Source: Cereibacter ovatus
GTDB lineage: Bacteria; Pseudomonadota; Alphaproteobacteria; Rhodobacterales; Rhodobacteraceae
Direction: 5' to 3'
Assembly (NCBI RefSeq): GCF_900207575.1
Contig: NZ_OAOQ01000005.1
Coordinates: 1 to 64,000 of the forward strand
DNA: 64,000 nucleotides
Shown in pieces: positions 46,888 through 55,606 of this stretch. The stretch's first letter is position 1; every line of letters begins with the position of its first letter. Below the pieces are notes generated by a model that was given only the letters and a program-made list of their open reading frames with translations, did not search any database and was not told the origin of the DNA. The position numbers and the translations under genes were made by a program.

Positions 46888-48339
46888 ATGACGGCGCCGG
46901 GGCTTCTGCGTCGGATTCTTGCGCGGGCCCTGCTGCGGCTGGCGCGGATGCTCGACACGCCGGAAGCCGAGGCCACGACCCGCGCGGCCCGGCTGCGGGC
47001 AAGGTTTCCCGACGCGCCCGAGGTCTGGATCGCCGCAATTGCGGCCCTGGGAGAGCCGGTCGAAGGCCCGCTGCCTGCCGCCCGCCTGCCCCGGCGCGAC
47101 ACTGCGCCGGCCCTGCCGCACCCCCCCCCGTCGGTGACGGATCTGCCAGTGCCCGGGTTGCCTTTTCCCGATCGGCCGTTGTCCGATGTCCCGTTGCCCG
47201 ACCTGCCCGCGGCTGGACAGTCCGTTCCAGGCGCGCAAGGTCCAGACCTGTCACCGCCGGCGCGCCACGCACCGCCCCGACCTGCGGCAGTCCAGCCCCC
47301 GGCTGTCGGGCCTCTGTCGCACCTGCCCCTGCCGCGGGACGGTGCAAGGTCTGGCCTGGGTCCAGATGCGCTGACGCCGCCCGGACCTGCTCTTTCGGGG
47401 CCGCTCGCACCCCATCCTGCGCGACCCGCCCCCTCGCGGCTGGCGTTTGATCGCAGCCCGGCCGCGCCATCCCCTCCGGCGCCAGCCGTCGCGCCTTCGC
47501 CATCCGCCCGCCCGGCCAGGCACCCCGCCCGGCCGGCGTTTTCCCACAATCCTGCGCCGGTGCCCCCGAACCCGACGCAGGTGCAGGCCGTCCCGCGGGA
47601 TGTCCCGCCCTCGCCCCCCCCGGTCCCGGTGGCGCAGGAACCCCCCGCGCTGCGCCCTACCGTCTGGCTGCCCTTGCCGGGCTCTGTCCGGCAGGATCGC
47701 CTGCCAGTGCCCGTGGGGCCGTCCGCGCCGGACAGGCCCCCGCCGCGGGTGCATCAGGGCTGGCCCGCGCCGCAGGCGCCGGTCGCCCGGCAGGTCCACC
47801 CTCTGGCCGAAGCGCCCGTTCCCGAAGATTCCGCGCCGCCGCTGGCGCCGGTCCCGCCAAGGCCCTGGCCTGCGCGACTGGCGACAAGGCCGGTCTTTCA
47901 TCCGCCACAGCCGCCCGCGGATCCCGTGCCGCCTGTCGTGGCCGGGCGCGAACCGCGGCCCCCCTCGGCCGGGTTCGGTCCCGACCTGCCGGCGCAGGGG
48001 CGCGGTGCTGTCGCCTCGCAGCCCTTGCCGATCCGGTTGGCGGCCGCGACCGATGCTGCCGCCGCTTGGGTCGCACTGCCGGCGTCTGACCTTCCGGCGC
48101 CCGATCGCCATCGGGCGCCGCCCCGCTATCGCGACCGCGTTGCCGCGCTGCCGATCCCGGATCAGTCCTCCTGGCCCGCACTCGACACTCGGCACGATAC
48201 GGCCAGTGGCCCCGCCGATCCTGCGCCCCGGCCCGCGTGGCCCGCACTTCCGCCGCCGCTGGCGCCAGCCGTGCCGCAACCCCCCGGCCGCCGGGCCGAC
48301 CTTCTGCCCGATCAGGAGGCCCGCGGATGGAGCGCGTGA
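46888..48339 (+). CDS. Pro-rich, low-complexity protein in the CIS cluster
   Basis: This 483-residue protein has an ordered N-terminal 70 residues (RRILARALLRLARMLDTPEA, then DAPEVWIAAIAALGEPV in short form) and then about 400 residues rich in Pro, Ala, Arg and Asp with no fold visible. It starts three bases after the tube stop and overlaps the next gene by 13 bases, so it is part of the operon. I do not recognise its family. It sits where some clusters encode small adaptors. Being long and unstructured it could span the tube or act as a ruler, but no helical tape-measure repeat is seen. Both strands are open here, so the frame is not certain. Confidence 0.6.
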   Translation: MTAPGLLRRILARALLRLARMLDTPEAEATTRAARLRARFPDAPEVWIAAIAALGEPVEGPLPAARLPRRDTAPALPHPPPSVTDLPVPGLPFPDRPLSDVPLPDLPAAGQSVPGAQGPDLSPPARHAPPRPAAVQPPAVGPLSHLPLPRDGARSGLGPDALTPPGPALSGPLAPHPARPAPSRLAFDRSPAAPSPPAPAVAPSPSARPARHPARPAFSHNPAPVPPNPTQVQAVPRDVPPSPPPVPVAQEPPALRPTVWLPLPGSVRQDRLPVPVGPSAPDRPPPRVHQGWPAPQAPVARQVHPLAEAPVPEDSAPPLAPVPPRPWPARLATRPVFHPPQPPADPVPPVVAGREPRPPSAGFGPDLPAQGRGAVASQPLPIRLAAATDAAAAWVALPASDLPAPDRHRAPPRYRDRVAALPIPDQSSWPALDTRHDTASGPADPAPRPAWPALPPPLAPAVPQPPGRRADLLPDQEARGWSA

Positions 48340-49112
48340 CCTTCCTGATCGAGGCCACCGGCGCGCGGGTGTCGTGTCTGCTGAACCCCGAAAGCCTGAC
48401 GCTGACCCGCCGCGCCGGCCTGCGCGAACGGTCGGGGCGGGGCGGGGCGCTGACCGGGGCAGGGGGCAGCCATGATCCGCTGATCGCCACCGGCGGCGGG
48501 GTGACGGAACTGGATCTGCATCTGCTGTTTGACACCGAACTGGCGCGAAGCCTTGATCCGCGACCGGCGCTGACCACCGCCACCGGCGAGGGCGACACGC
48601 CCGCCCCTGCGCGGCCCGAACCCGATGTGCGCGACCTGACCCGGCCGCTGGTGGCGCTGGCCGAACCCGGACAGGGCGCCACGGCCGAGATCCGCGGCAC
48701 GCCGGTTGCGCGGTTCATCTGGGGCCGGGCGTGGAACATGCCTGTCGTGGTCCTTGCCGTGGCCGAACGGCTGGAACGCTTCGGCCCCGGCGGGGTGCCC
48801 GGCCGGTCGTGGATGAGCCTGCGGTTGCGGCAGGTGCCCGAGGCCGAGACGGCCGCCGCTGGCCCGGTGCCGCCCGCCCCGCCACAGATCGGCGACACGC
48901 CCGAGACAGCACCCGAACTGACCGCGGACGCGATCGAGGCGGTGGCCGATGCGGCCGGGCTTCCCACAACCCCGCTTTATCTGGCGGCGTTCTGGCTGAC
49001 CGGCCGCCCTGAGGACTGGCCCGCCATCGCCGAGGCCAGCGGCATCGAAGACCCGCTGCGGATCGAGGCGGGCACCGTCCTGACCGCCGCCAGACCCGAG
49101 GTCTCGCCATGA
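48327..49112 (+). CDS. CIS tube/spike adaptor protein (Pvc7/LysM-type)
   Basis: This 261-residue protein lies between tube and spike genes, the place of Afp7/Pvc7, which joins the tube to the spike. The N-terminal domain RVTFLIEATGARVSCLLNPESLTLTRRAG (pieces VTFLIEATG, LNPESLTL) and TELDLHLLFDTEL match the family. The C-terminal end YLAAFWLTGRPEDWPAIAEASGIEDPLRIEAGTVL (short form WPAIAEASGIEDPLRI) is LysM-like. The ATG at 48327 has AGGAGG before it, and its stop overlaps the spike gene. Confidence 0.8.
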   Translation: MERVTFLIEATGARVSCLLNPESLTLTRRAGLRERSGRGGALTGAGGSHDPLIATGGGVTELDLHLLFDTELARSLDPRPALTTATGEGDTPAPARPEPDVRDLTRPLVALAEPGQGATAEIRGTPVARFIWGRAWNMPVVVLAVAERLERFGPGGVPGRSWMSLRLRQVPEAETAAAGPVPPAPPQIGDTPETAPELTADAIEAVADAAGLPTTPLYLAAFWLTGRPEDWPAIAEASGIEDPLRIEAGTVLTAARPEVSP

Positions 49113-50605
49113 CCGCCGCCCTGACCCCGCGCCCGCGCCTGCTGGTTCTGATCGACGGGACCGAAATTACCCCCGCGCTGGCGGCCGCCCTGTCCGAAAC
49201 CGTGCTGCGGCAGGGCCTTGGCGCCTCAGCGGCGCTGGAGCTGACCTTTGCCGATCCCTTGGCCGCTGACGGCCTGAAGCCGGGGCTGTCGGTTGCGGCC
49301 CTGATTGACGGCCGGGCGGTGTTTTCCGGCCGCATCACCCAGCTTCGCGAAGACAGCGGCAGCGCCGGCCGGACCGTCCACCTTGTGGCGCGTGATGCGA
49401 TGATCCGGCTTGCGCGGCGTCAGACGCTGCGGGCGCTGGCCGATGTCTCGGCCGGGGATGTGGCGGCGCTGCTGGCCGCCGACCTTGGCCTTGACAGCCT
49501 GAGCCTCGAGCCCACACCGAAGCGGACGCTTGTTCTGCAACATGAACAGACCGATCTTGATTTTCTGGCTGATCTGGCGGGGCAGGCCGGGCTGTTCCCG
49601 ATCCTGCGCGACGGCCGGCTGATGTTGATGTCGCTGGCCGGGGATGGCGACGAGCCGATCCCGCTGGTGCTGGGCCGGAACCTTCACGCCTGCGAGGTGG
49701 CGCTGGCGGCCGACCGCTGGCTGGATGGCGGCACGATCCACAGCCGCGATCCGGTCAGCCTGAAGCCGCGCGCCTCAAGCCTGACGCTGGCGCGGCAGGA
49801 CCGGGTGGTGGACATGCACGACCCCGGCGCCGATCCGCCCTCGGGGCAGCGGATGCTGCTGAACCGGCTGGCCGCAACCGATGCCGAGGCCGAGGCGATG
49901 GCGCAGGCCACACTGGACCGGGCCGCGGCCGACACCGCGGTGGCCGAAGGTCTGGCCGAGGGCAACGCCGACCTTCAGCCCGGCCGGACGGTGATGGTCG
50001 ATGGCGTGCTGCCGGCGCTTGCGGGGGGGTATGTCGTGACCCGCACGCTGCACCGGCTGTCGGCCTCCGAGGGCTATGTCACGGAATTTTCCACCGAAGC
50101 GCCGCGACTGCGGCCGGCGCCTCGGACGCCGATGGTGGCGTTGGGGCGGGTGTCGGATGATGCCGACCCCGACGGTCTGGGCCGTTGCCGGATCGTGCTG
50201 CCGGATTTCGGCGATCTGGATGCCGGCTGGATGGCCAGCATTGCGGCCGGTGCCGGTCGGCGGCGGGGGGTGGTGGCGCTGCCCCTGAAGGGCGACGATG
50301 TGCTGGTGCTGTTCCCCGAGGGCGACCCGGCGCGCGGCTTCGTTCTGGGGGGGCTGTTCGGCGCGCAGACGCTTCCCTCCGGGGCGGCGCGCAGCCCGCA
50401 CGGGATCGTTCTGCGCAGTCAGGGCGGGCAGATCCTTGACCTTGGCGGCGGAGGCGGCGCGTTGAAGATCGCGACCTCGGGCGGCAGCCTGCTGGAAATG
50501 GGCCCGGATGAGGTGCGGCTGGCGGCGGCCGCCGATCTGCTGATCGAGGCGCCAAAGCGGACCATCACGATCCGGGCCGGCGCGATCCGGTTCGAAAGGG
50601 GGTAG
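49109..50605 (+). CDS. VgrG/Pvc8-like spike protein
   Basis: This 498-residue spike trimer protein has gp27-like N-terminal domains (ALELTFADPL, then VFSGRITQLRED) and the VHLVARD-type strand. QHEQTDLDFLADLAGQAG follows (piece TDLDFLADLA), a VgrG hallmark. A gp5-like OB fold then comes (ALGRVSDDADPDGLGRCRIVLP, seen as DPDGLGRCRI), and a beta-helix end. It forms the needle base under the tube. It overlaps the adaptor gene by four bases. The C-terminus has no enzymatic extension. Confidence 0.9.
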   Translation: MTAALTPRPRLLVLIDGTEITPALAAALSETVLRQGLGASAALELTFADPLAADGLKPGLSVAALIDGRAVFSGRITQLREDSGSAGRTVHLVARDAMIRLARRQTLRALADVSAGDVAALLAADLGLDSLSLEPTPKRTLVLQHEQTDLDFLADLAGQAGLFPILRDGRLMLMSLAGDGDEPIPLVLGRNLHACEVALAADRWLDGGTIHSRDPVSLKPRASSLTLARQDRVVDMHDPGADPPSGQRMLLNRLAATDAEAEAMAQATLDRAAADTAVAEGLAEGNADLQPGRTVMVDGVLPALAGGYVVTRTLHRLSASEGYVTEFSTEAPRLRPAPRTPMVALGRVSDDADPDGLGRCRIVLPDFGDLDAGWMASIAAGAGRRRGVVALPLKGDDVLVLFPEGDPARGFVLGGLFGAQTLPSGAARSPHGIVLRSQGGQILDLGGGGGALKIATSGGSLLEMGPDEVRLAAAADLLIEAPKRTITIRAGAIRFERG

Positions 50606-50608
50606 GCG

Positions 50609-50956
50609 ATGCCGAATGTCCTGACCGAAGCGGCCCATCTCAGTTGCGCCCATGGCGGGCGGGTGGGCCTTGCCGCCTCGCAGGATCTGGTGCGGATCGG
50701 GCGCGTCCCGGTGCTGGTGCGGCCCGACCTGCTGGGCCGGCCGATCGCGGCCTGCCCGCATGCGACGCCTTCGACGCCGCCCTGCCTTCAGACGGTGGTG
50801 GTGGATGACGCCGCATCCTATTCCGGCTTTGTCACCATCGACGGCCGGCCGGTCGCCAAGGCCACGGCACAAGGGCGCACCGACTGGAGCAAGCTGGGCG
50901 TCGTGCCCTTCGGCGTCGATGCCGCCGGGCAGGATTTCGTCAGCGTAAGCGAGTAG
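50609..50956 (+). CDS. PAAR-like spike tip protein
   Basis: This 115-residue protein follows the spike gene by three bases, the place of the tip in related clusters. It has LSCAHGGRVGL and CPHATPSTPPC with Cys and His residues that could bind the tip metal, but not a standard PAAR repeat. It would sharpen the spike and might carry effectors. GGGGG precedes the ATG. The assignment rests on place, size and Cys/His pattern. Confidence 0.7.
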   Translation: MPNVLTEAAHLSCAHGGRVGLAASQDLVRIGRVPVLVRPDLLGRPIAACPHATPSTPPCLQTVVVDDAASYSGFVTIDGRPVAKATAQGRTDWSKLGVVPFGVDAAGQDFVSVSE

Positions 50957-50965
50957 GAGGCGACG

Positions 50966-51370
50966 ATGACGGCCTTGCAGGGATGGCTTTTCGCATCACC
51001 GGGCGGCCCGGCGCTGACGGCGGGCGGGGGCGTGGCGACGGTCACGGGGGCGGCGCTGATCCGTCAGTCGCTCATGCTGCTTTTGGGGACGGTGCCGGGC
51101 GAACGGGCGATGCGGCCGGATTATGGCTGCCCGCTGGACCGGCTGGTGTTCGCGCCGAACGATGCCACGACCGCGGGCCTTGCGATCCACTATGTCCGGC
51201 AGGCGATCCGCCGGTGGGAGCCGCGGATCGAGGTGTTGCGGCTGGATGCCGGCCCCGACCCGCAGGGCCCGCCCGAACGGCTGCGGATCTGGCTGGATTA
51301 TCGCATCCGCCAGACGGTCGAGCGCGGCACTCTTGGCTTCACACTGGATCTTGGAGGGGCGGATGCGTGA
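50966..51370 (+). CDS. baseplate wedge protein (gp25-like)
   Basis: This 134-residue protein has the gp25 fold: VATVTGAALIRQSLMLLLGTVPGERAMRPDYGCPLDRLVF, here shown as LIRQSLMLLLGT and GERAMRPDYGC, then IRRWEPRIEVLRL and a C-terminal strand pair. gp25 proteins start sheath assembly on the baseplate. The ATG at 50966 has AGGAGG before it. It overlaps the next gene by eight bases. Confidence 0.92.
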   Translation: MTALQGWLFASPGGPALTAGGGVATVTGAALIRQSLMLLLGTVPGERAMRPDYGCPLDRLVFAPNDATTAGLAIHYVRQAIRRWEPRIEVLRLDAGPDPQGPPERLRIWLDYRIRQTVERGTLGFTLDLGGADA

Positions 51371-53888
51371 CGATGACCTGATCGATCGCCGCCGCTTTGC
51401 CGATCTTGTGGACGAGGCGACCGCGATCATCCGCGCCCGCTGCCCCGACTGGACCGACCTTTCGCCGGGCGATCCGGGGGTGACGCTGCTGGAAGCCTAT
51501 GCCTGGCTGACCGAAACCATGCTTTACCGGCTGAACCGCCTGCCCGCGCGGCTGCATCTGGAACTGTTGCAGCTTCTGGGCGTGGCGCCGCTGCCGGTGG
51601 CCGCCGCCGAAACACTGCTGCGCTTTACCCGCAGCGGCGAGGATCTGCCGGCGCTGGACTGGCCCGCCGGGCTTCGGGTGTCCGACCCCGAGGGCAAGGT
51701 GGTGTTTTCCACCTGCCGCCCGTTGAACCTTGCGGCCGGCGCGACCGTGGCCGAAGTGCCCGCCGTTCACGCCGAGCCGGTCGAGGGCGAACTTCTGGGT
51801 GTGGGCACCGGCGAGGCGGGGCGCAGCTTCACCCTGCGCCGCGGTCCGCTGCCGCGCCCGCTGGCGGTGGCCGAAACGCTGCGCATAGGCGTCGAATGGC
51901 AAGAGGGCGCATTGCCCGAAACCGCCCGCACCATCAGCCTTGATGGCCGCGTGTTCCTGCTGTGGGACGAGGTTCCGGGCTTTCGCCCCGGTCTGCCGCG
52001 CCGCGCCTTTATCGCCGATCGCGCGGCGGGCCGGATCAGTTTCGCGCCGCTGTCGGGTGTGATCCGCACCGGCGAGGCGGCCGGCTTCGAGATCCCCGCC
52101 CGCGGTGCCGAGATCCGCGCCTGGTATCTGGCGGGTGGCGGCCGGGCGGGCAACGTGGCTGCGCTGACGCTGACGCAGTTGCGCCAGCCCGTGCCGGGGC
52201 TGAGCGTGACCAACCCCTCCCGTGCCACCGGCGGCGAGGATGCCGAAACCCCCGCAGCCTTCGTCCTGCGCGGCAGCGAGGCGGTCCGGATGCCCGAATC
52301 CGCCATCACCGCCACCGATTTCGAACAGGTGGCGCTTGCCGCCGGCGGCGTCGCCCGCGCCAGCGCCGAGGCTGAATCCGCGCTGTGGTGTTTCGGCCGG
52401 CCCGGCGTGGTCGAGGTTCGGGTGGTGCCGCAGGCCCAGCCCGATCCCGAAAGCGGTGCGCTGACGGATGCGATGCTGGCCGCCCACCGGCAGGAACCGC
52501 TGCGCGCCCGGATCGAGGCGCTGCTGGATGCCCGCCGTCCGATCGGGGTGCGGGTGGCCGTCCGCTGGGCGAAATGCCGAAGCATCGCGGTCGAGGCGCG
52601 GATCGCGGCCTCGCCCTCGGAAGACCTGAAGGCGCTGGAACAGCGGGTGACGCGGCGGCTGAACGCGCTTTTGTCGCCGCTGGGGGGCTGGCCCTTTGGC
52701 AAGGCGGTGCGGATCTCGGACATCTACGAGGCGATCCTGTCCGAACCCGGCGTCCGCTATGCCGAAGGCGTCCGCCTGTCGACCGATGACGGGCCGGAGG
52801 GCGCGGTCAGCCGGCTGGTGGCCGATCCGCACCAGCCGCGGACGCTGCACGCCCTGATGGCCGACGGGCTTTACCGCTCGCTCGACGATGCGCAAAGCTG
52901 GGAACGGGTGGCGTCCGAAGACGGCGCCCGCCCGACCGTCATCGCCACCGACCCCGCCACGCCCGGCTTTCTTGCGCTGGCGCTGGAACGCGAGGGGGGC
53001 CAGACGGCCATCCGCGCCTCGGGCAGCTGTGGCGAGGCGTGGGAGGATCTTGAGGTTCTGCCCCGGCCGGTCCATGGCCTTGCCGTCATCCCGCGCGACG
53101 GGCGGCGCTGGCTGGTGATCGCCGGCCCCGAGGGCTGTCTGCAACGCGATCTTGCCGCGCCGGGCGTGATGCCGACCGAGGTCGCGCCCGGACTGGCAGG
53201 GTTTTACGCGGTGGCGAGCGCCACCAATGCCGCAGGCGTTGCGTTCGTCGCGCTGGCCGCGCGGTCGGGCGGCGGGGTGTGGCTGTCGTCGCGTGCCGGC
53301 GCGAACGGCAGCTTTCAGCTTCTGCCGGGGTCGCAGGATCTGGATATCCGCGCGCTGGCATTCTCGCGCGAGGGGGGGCAGTTCTGGTTGTGGGCTGCGG
53401 TCTGGTCCGAAGCCGGGCAGGCGGGGACCGGGCCGATGCGGATCGCGGTCCGCGCGGACGGGCTGGACCCGCTGGGCTGGCAACGCTTTGCCGAAGGGTG
53501 GAAGGGCGGATCCTGCCTTGGGTTCGATGTCGCGGGCGGGCAGGTTGCGGCGGGCACGCGGGATGCGGGTGTGCTGATGCTGGATGTGGCGATGGCCAAG
53601 CCTGTCTGGCGCGCGGCGCGGCTGACATCGGGGCTGCCGATCGACGCGGACCGCGCGCGGCTGCTGCCGGTGTCGGCGGTGGCGCTGCGGCCCAGCGGGC
53701 GCACGCTGCTGGCCGGCACCGCGCAGGGCCTGTTCCGGGCCGAACCGGCCGAGCTGACCTTTGCCCGGATCGAGGGCCGCCGCTTCTCCGACCGCCTGCC
53801 GCTGCCGCCGGGCTGGCTGCCCTGCGCCGGAAGCCACCGGCTGCGGTTTGGCGCGGATGCCGCGGAGGATGCCGATGCAACCGGCTGA
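51363..53888 (+). CDS. baseplate J-like protein fused to a propeller-like domain
   Basis: The first 480 residues are a baseplate wedge J/gp6-like protein: DLVDEATAIIRARCPDWTDLSPGDPGVTLLEAYAWLTE (pieces SPGDPGVTLLEA, WLTETMLYRLN), VTNPSRATGGEDAETP and a C-terminal VRWAKCRSIAVEARIA with SDIYEAILSEPGV. Residues about 480-841 are an extra domain with sialidase/BNR- or Ycf48-like repeats (LMADGLYRSLDDAQSWERV, GVWLSSRAG, GLFRAEPAELTF), suggesting a beta-propeller. The ATG at 51363 overlaps gp25. The usual family lacks this extension, which may bind a partner at the cell surface or membrane. Confidence 0.88.
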   Translation: MRDDDLIDRRRFADLVDEATAIIRARCPDWTDLSPGDPGVTLLEAYAWLTETMLYRLNRLPARLHLELLQLLGVAPLPVAAAETLLRFTRSGEDLPALDWPAGLRVSDPEGKVVFSTCRPLNLAAGATVAEVPAVHAEPVEGELLGVGTGEAGRSFTLRRGPLPRPLAVAETLRIGVEWQEGALPETARTISLDGRVFLLWDEVPGFRPGLPRRAFIADRAAGRISFAPLSGVIRTGEAAGFEIPARGAEIRAWYLAGGGRAGNVAALTLTQLRQPVPGLSVTNPSRATGGEDAETPAAFVLRGSEAVRMPESAITATDFEQVALAAGGVARASAEAESALWCFGRPGVVEVRVVPQAQPDPESGALTDAMLAAHRQEPLRARIEALLDARRPIGVRVAVRWAKCRSIAVEARIAASPSEDLKALEQRVTRRLNALLSPLGGWPFGKAVRISDIYEAILSEPGVRYAEGVRLSTDDGPEGAVSRLVADPHQPRTLHALMADGLYRSLDDAQSWERVASEDGARPTVIATDPATPGFLALALEREGGQTAIRASGSCGEAWEDLEVLPRPVHGLAVIPRDGRRWLVIAGPEGCLQRDLAAPGVMPTEVAPGLAGFYAVASATNAAGVAFVALAARSGGGVWLSSRAGANGSFQLLPGSQDLDIRALAFSREGGQFWLWAAVWSEAGQAGTGPMRIAVRADGLDPLGWQRFAEGWKGGSCLGFDVAGGQVAAGTRDAGVLMLDVAMAKPVWRAARLTSGLPIDADRARLLPVSAVALRPSGRTLLAGTAQGLFRAEPAELTFARIEGRRFSDRLPLPPGWLPCAGSHRLRFGADAAEDADATG

Positions 53889-54399
53889 AATCGCGCTACT
53901 TCTGCCCGAGATCTATCGCCGTGACCTGACCGATGGCACGGTGCTGGACGGCCTGCTGCATGTGATGTCGGCGCTGCATGGATCCCTGGAACAGGCCATT
54001 GCGGACCCGTCGGTTCTGGTCGATCCCCGCCGCGCTCCGGATCGGCTGGTGCCGGTTCTGGCGGCCTGGGTCGGCCTTGGCTGCTACCTGCGCACCGACC
54101 CCGGTCAGGACCGGCCCACCCCGGCCGATCTGCGCGAACTGGTGGCGGTGGCCGCGGCGCTGGGTCGGCGTGGCGGCTCTGCCGCGACGCTGCGCCGCCT
54201 GCTTGAGACCGCCACCGGCATCGACGGCTTTGCCATCGAGGAAAGCCAGGATCGTCCGTTCCATTTCCGCGTGCTGATGCCGCCCGCGGCCCAGTCCCGT
54301 CTGGATCTGGTGCTGCATGTCATCGCGACCGAGAAACCCGCCTTTACCACCTTCGAACTGGTGTCGGTCCTTGATGCCGACACGAACCCAGGGAGTTGA
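53875..54399 (+). CDS. baseplate gpI-like tail protein
   Basis: This 174-residue protein resembles P2 gpI and Pvc12-type partners of J. It has LLPEIYRRDLTD, LHVMSALHGSLEQ, LAAWVGLG and the GRRGGSAATLRRLLETATG stretch. It would join the wedge to J. I chose the ATG at 53875, six bases after GGAGG; one at 53869 is possible. It overlaps the J gene by 14 bases. No tail fibre follows. Confidence 0.85.
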   Translation: MQPAEIALLLPEIYRRDLTDGTVLDGLLHVMSALHGSLEQAIADPSVLVDPRRAPDRLVPVLAAWVGLGCYLRTDPGQDRPTPADLRELVAVAAALGRRGGSAATLRRLLETATGIDGFAIEESQDRPFHFRVLMPPAAQSRLDLVLHVIATEKPAFTTFELVSVLDADTNPGS

Positions 54400-54402
54400 C
54401 CA

Positions 54403-55566
54403 ATGCCTTCCTTCCAGATCACCGAAGCGCCCTCTCGGCTTGAACTTGGCAATCCCGACGCGGGCGGGCTGACGCCTCCGGGCAAGGCCACGTTCCTTGT
54501 GCGCAACATGGGGCCCGCGGCGCAGGTGGGGCGGATCTCGGTCGAGCCGCTGGAGGGCGCGCGTGCCGACTGGTTCCAGATTGCGGGGGCGCCGGCGACC
54601 TCGCCCGGCCGGACCGAACGCGATTTCGTCTATGGCGGCAATCAAAGCGTCGAGGTGACGGTGCGCCCGCCGGCCGGGGCGCCTGCGGGCAATTTCGGCT
54701 TTCGGCTGCGCGTTGCGTCCGAAAGCGATCCCGATACCGATTATGTGCAGGGCCCCTCGGTTGCCTTCACGCTGAAACCCGCGCCGGTGGCGCCGCCGCC
54801 CGCGCGGCGCATCCCGTGGTGGATCTTTGCCGCGGCGGCGGCGCTGACCGCGGCGCTGGTGGGGGTGGGGGTGTTCCTGTTCGTGATGCGGACCCCCGCC
54901 ACCCCGATGCCCGCCGGCCTTGTCAGCCAGCCCGCCGAGATCGCCGCCTTCCGGGTCGCGGAAATCCCGCGTCCGGTCAGGTTCACCCTGTCGCGGCAAG
55001 GGACCGAGGTCGCGCTGTCGGTGCTGTCCACCCAGCCCGCGGAAGGCGAGGGGGTGGACGAGGACGCGGTGGTGGATCTGACGGTGCGCAGCCCCGACGG
55101 GCCCTGCGCTTCGCTGATCTGCATGTTCCCCGGCGCCGAATTCCCGCCGGATGTGGTCAGCGCGCTGTCGGCCGAGGGCTTCGATGCCCGCTTTGCCCCG
55201 GCGCTGACGGTGGTTGAAAGCCGGGTCCAGTTGGATGCGGCCAAACTGTCCGACATCAAGAACGCCCAGCCCCCCGCGGCGATGGTGCGGCTGCCGCGGC
55301 TGACCGGGCTGACCGTGACGCAGGTCAAGCAGACGCTGAGCGACCTTGGACTGGGGATGGAGCTGAACACCGTCACCGACGGCCCCGAGGATGACGTCGT
55401 CCGCCGGACCGAGCCGCAGGCGCCGACCAACATCGCCGAAGGACAGATCGTCAAGGTGTTCTACCGGCCAAAGCCCTGCACCTCGCCGCGCTGCCTGAAG
55501 ATTGACCGTGTGCTGATCGCGCCCAAGGTGATGGACAAGTTCGAGTTGAGAACCATTCAGCCATGA
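54403..55566 (+). CDS. membrane-anchored Ig-like/PASTA protein in the CIS cluster
   Basis: This 387-residue protein has an N-terminal Ig-like beta domain (residues 1-125; FLVRNMGPAAQVG, VTVRPPAGAPAGNFGFRLRV). One membrane helix follows at about 136-161 (WWIFAAAAALTAALVGVGVF), after basic ARRIP. A periplasmic part ends in a PASTA domain at about 296-360 (LPRLTGLTVTQVKQTLSDLG, EPQAPTNIAEGQIVKVFY). N-in/C-out topology fits the charges. PASTA binds peptidoglycan. It starts three bases after the gpI gene, so it is part of the operon. I infer that it ties the baseplate to the inner membrane and wall. Confidence 0.8.
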   Translation: MPSFQITEAPSRLELGNPDAGGLTPPGKATFLVRNMGPAAQVGRISVEPLEGARADWFQIAGAPATSPGRTERDFVYGGNQSVEVTVRPPAGAPAGNFGFRLRVASESDPDTDYVQGPSVAFTLKPAPVAPPPARRIPWWIFAAAAALTAALVGVGVFLFVMRTPATPMPAGLVSQPAEIAAFRVAEIPRPVRFTLSRQGTEVALSVLSTQPAEGEGVDEDAVVDLTVRSPDGPCASLICMFPGAEFPPDVVSALSAEGFDARFAPALTVVESRVQLDAAKLSDIKNAQPPAAMVRLPRLTGLTVTQVKQTLSDLGLGMELNTVTDGPEDDVVRRTEPQAPTNIAEGQIVKVFYRPKPCTSPRCLKIDRVLIAPKVMDKFELRTIQP

Positions 55567-55606
55567 CCGTGGCAGCGTCTGATCCTTCGCACAGGCGGGA
55601 TTGTCC

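Noticed and set aside
47251-48279. Open frames on the minus strand opposite the Pro-rich CIS gene
   Set aside because: They are basic, low-complexity and lack start signals. The plus-strand frame fits the spacing and overlap of the operon better, though this is the least certain frame choice in the cluster.
51339-53837. An 832-codon open frame on the minus strand
   Set aside because: It is antisense to the baseplate J gene and has no domain; the plus strand gives the J protein with a ribosome site and overlaps.
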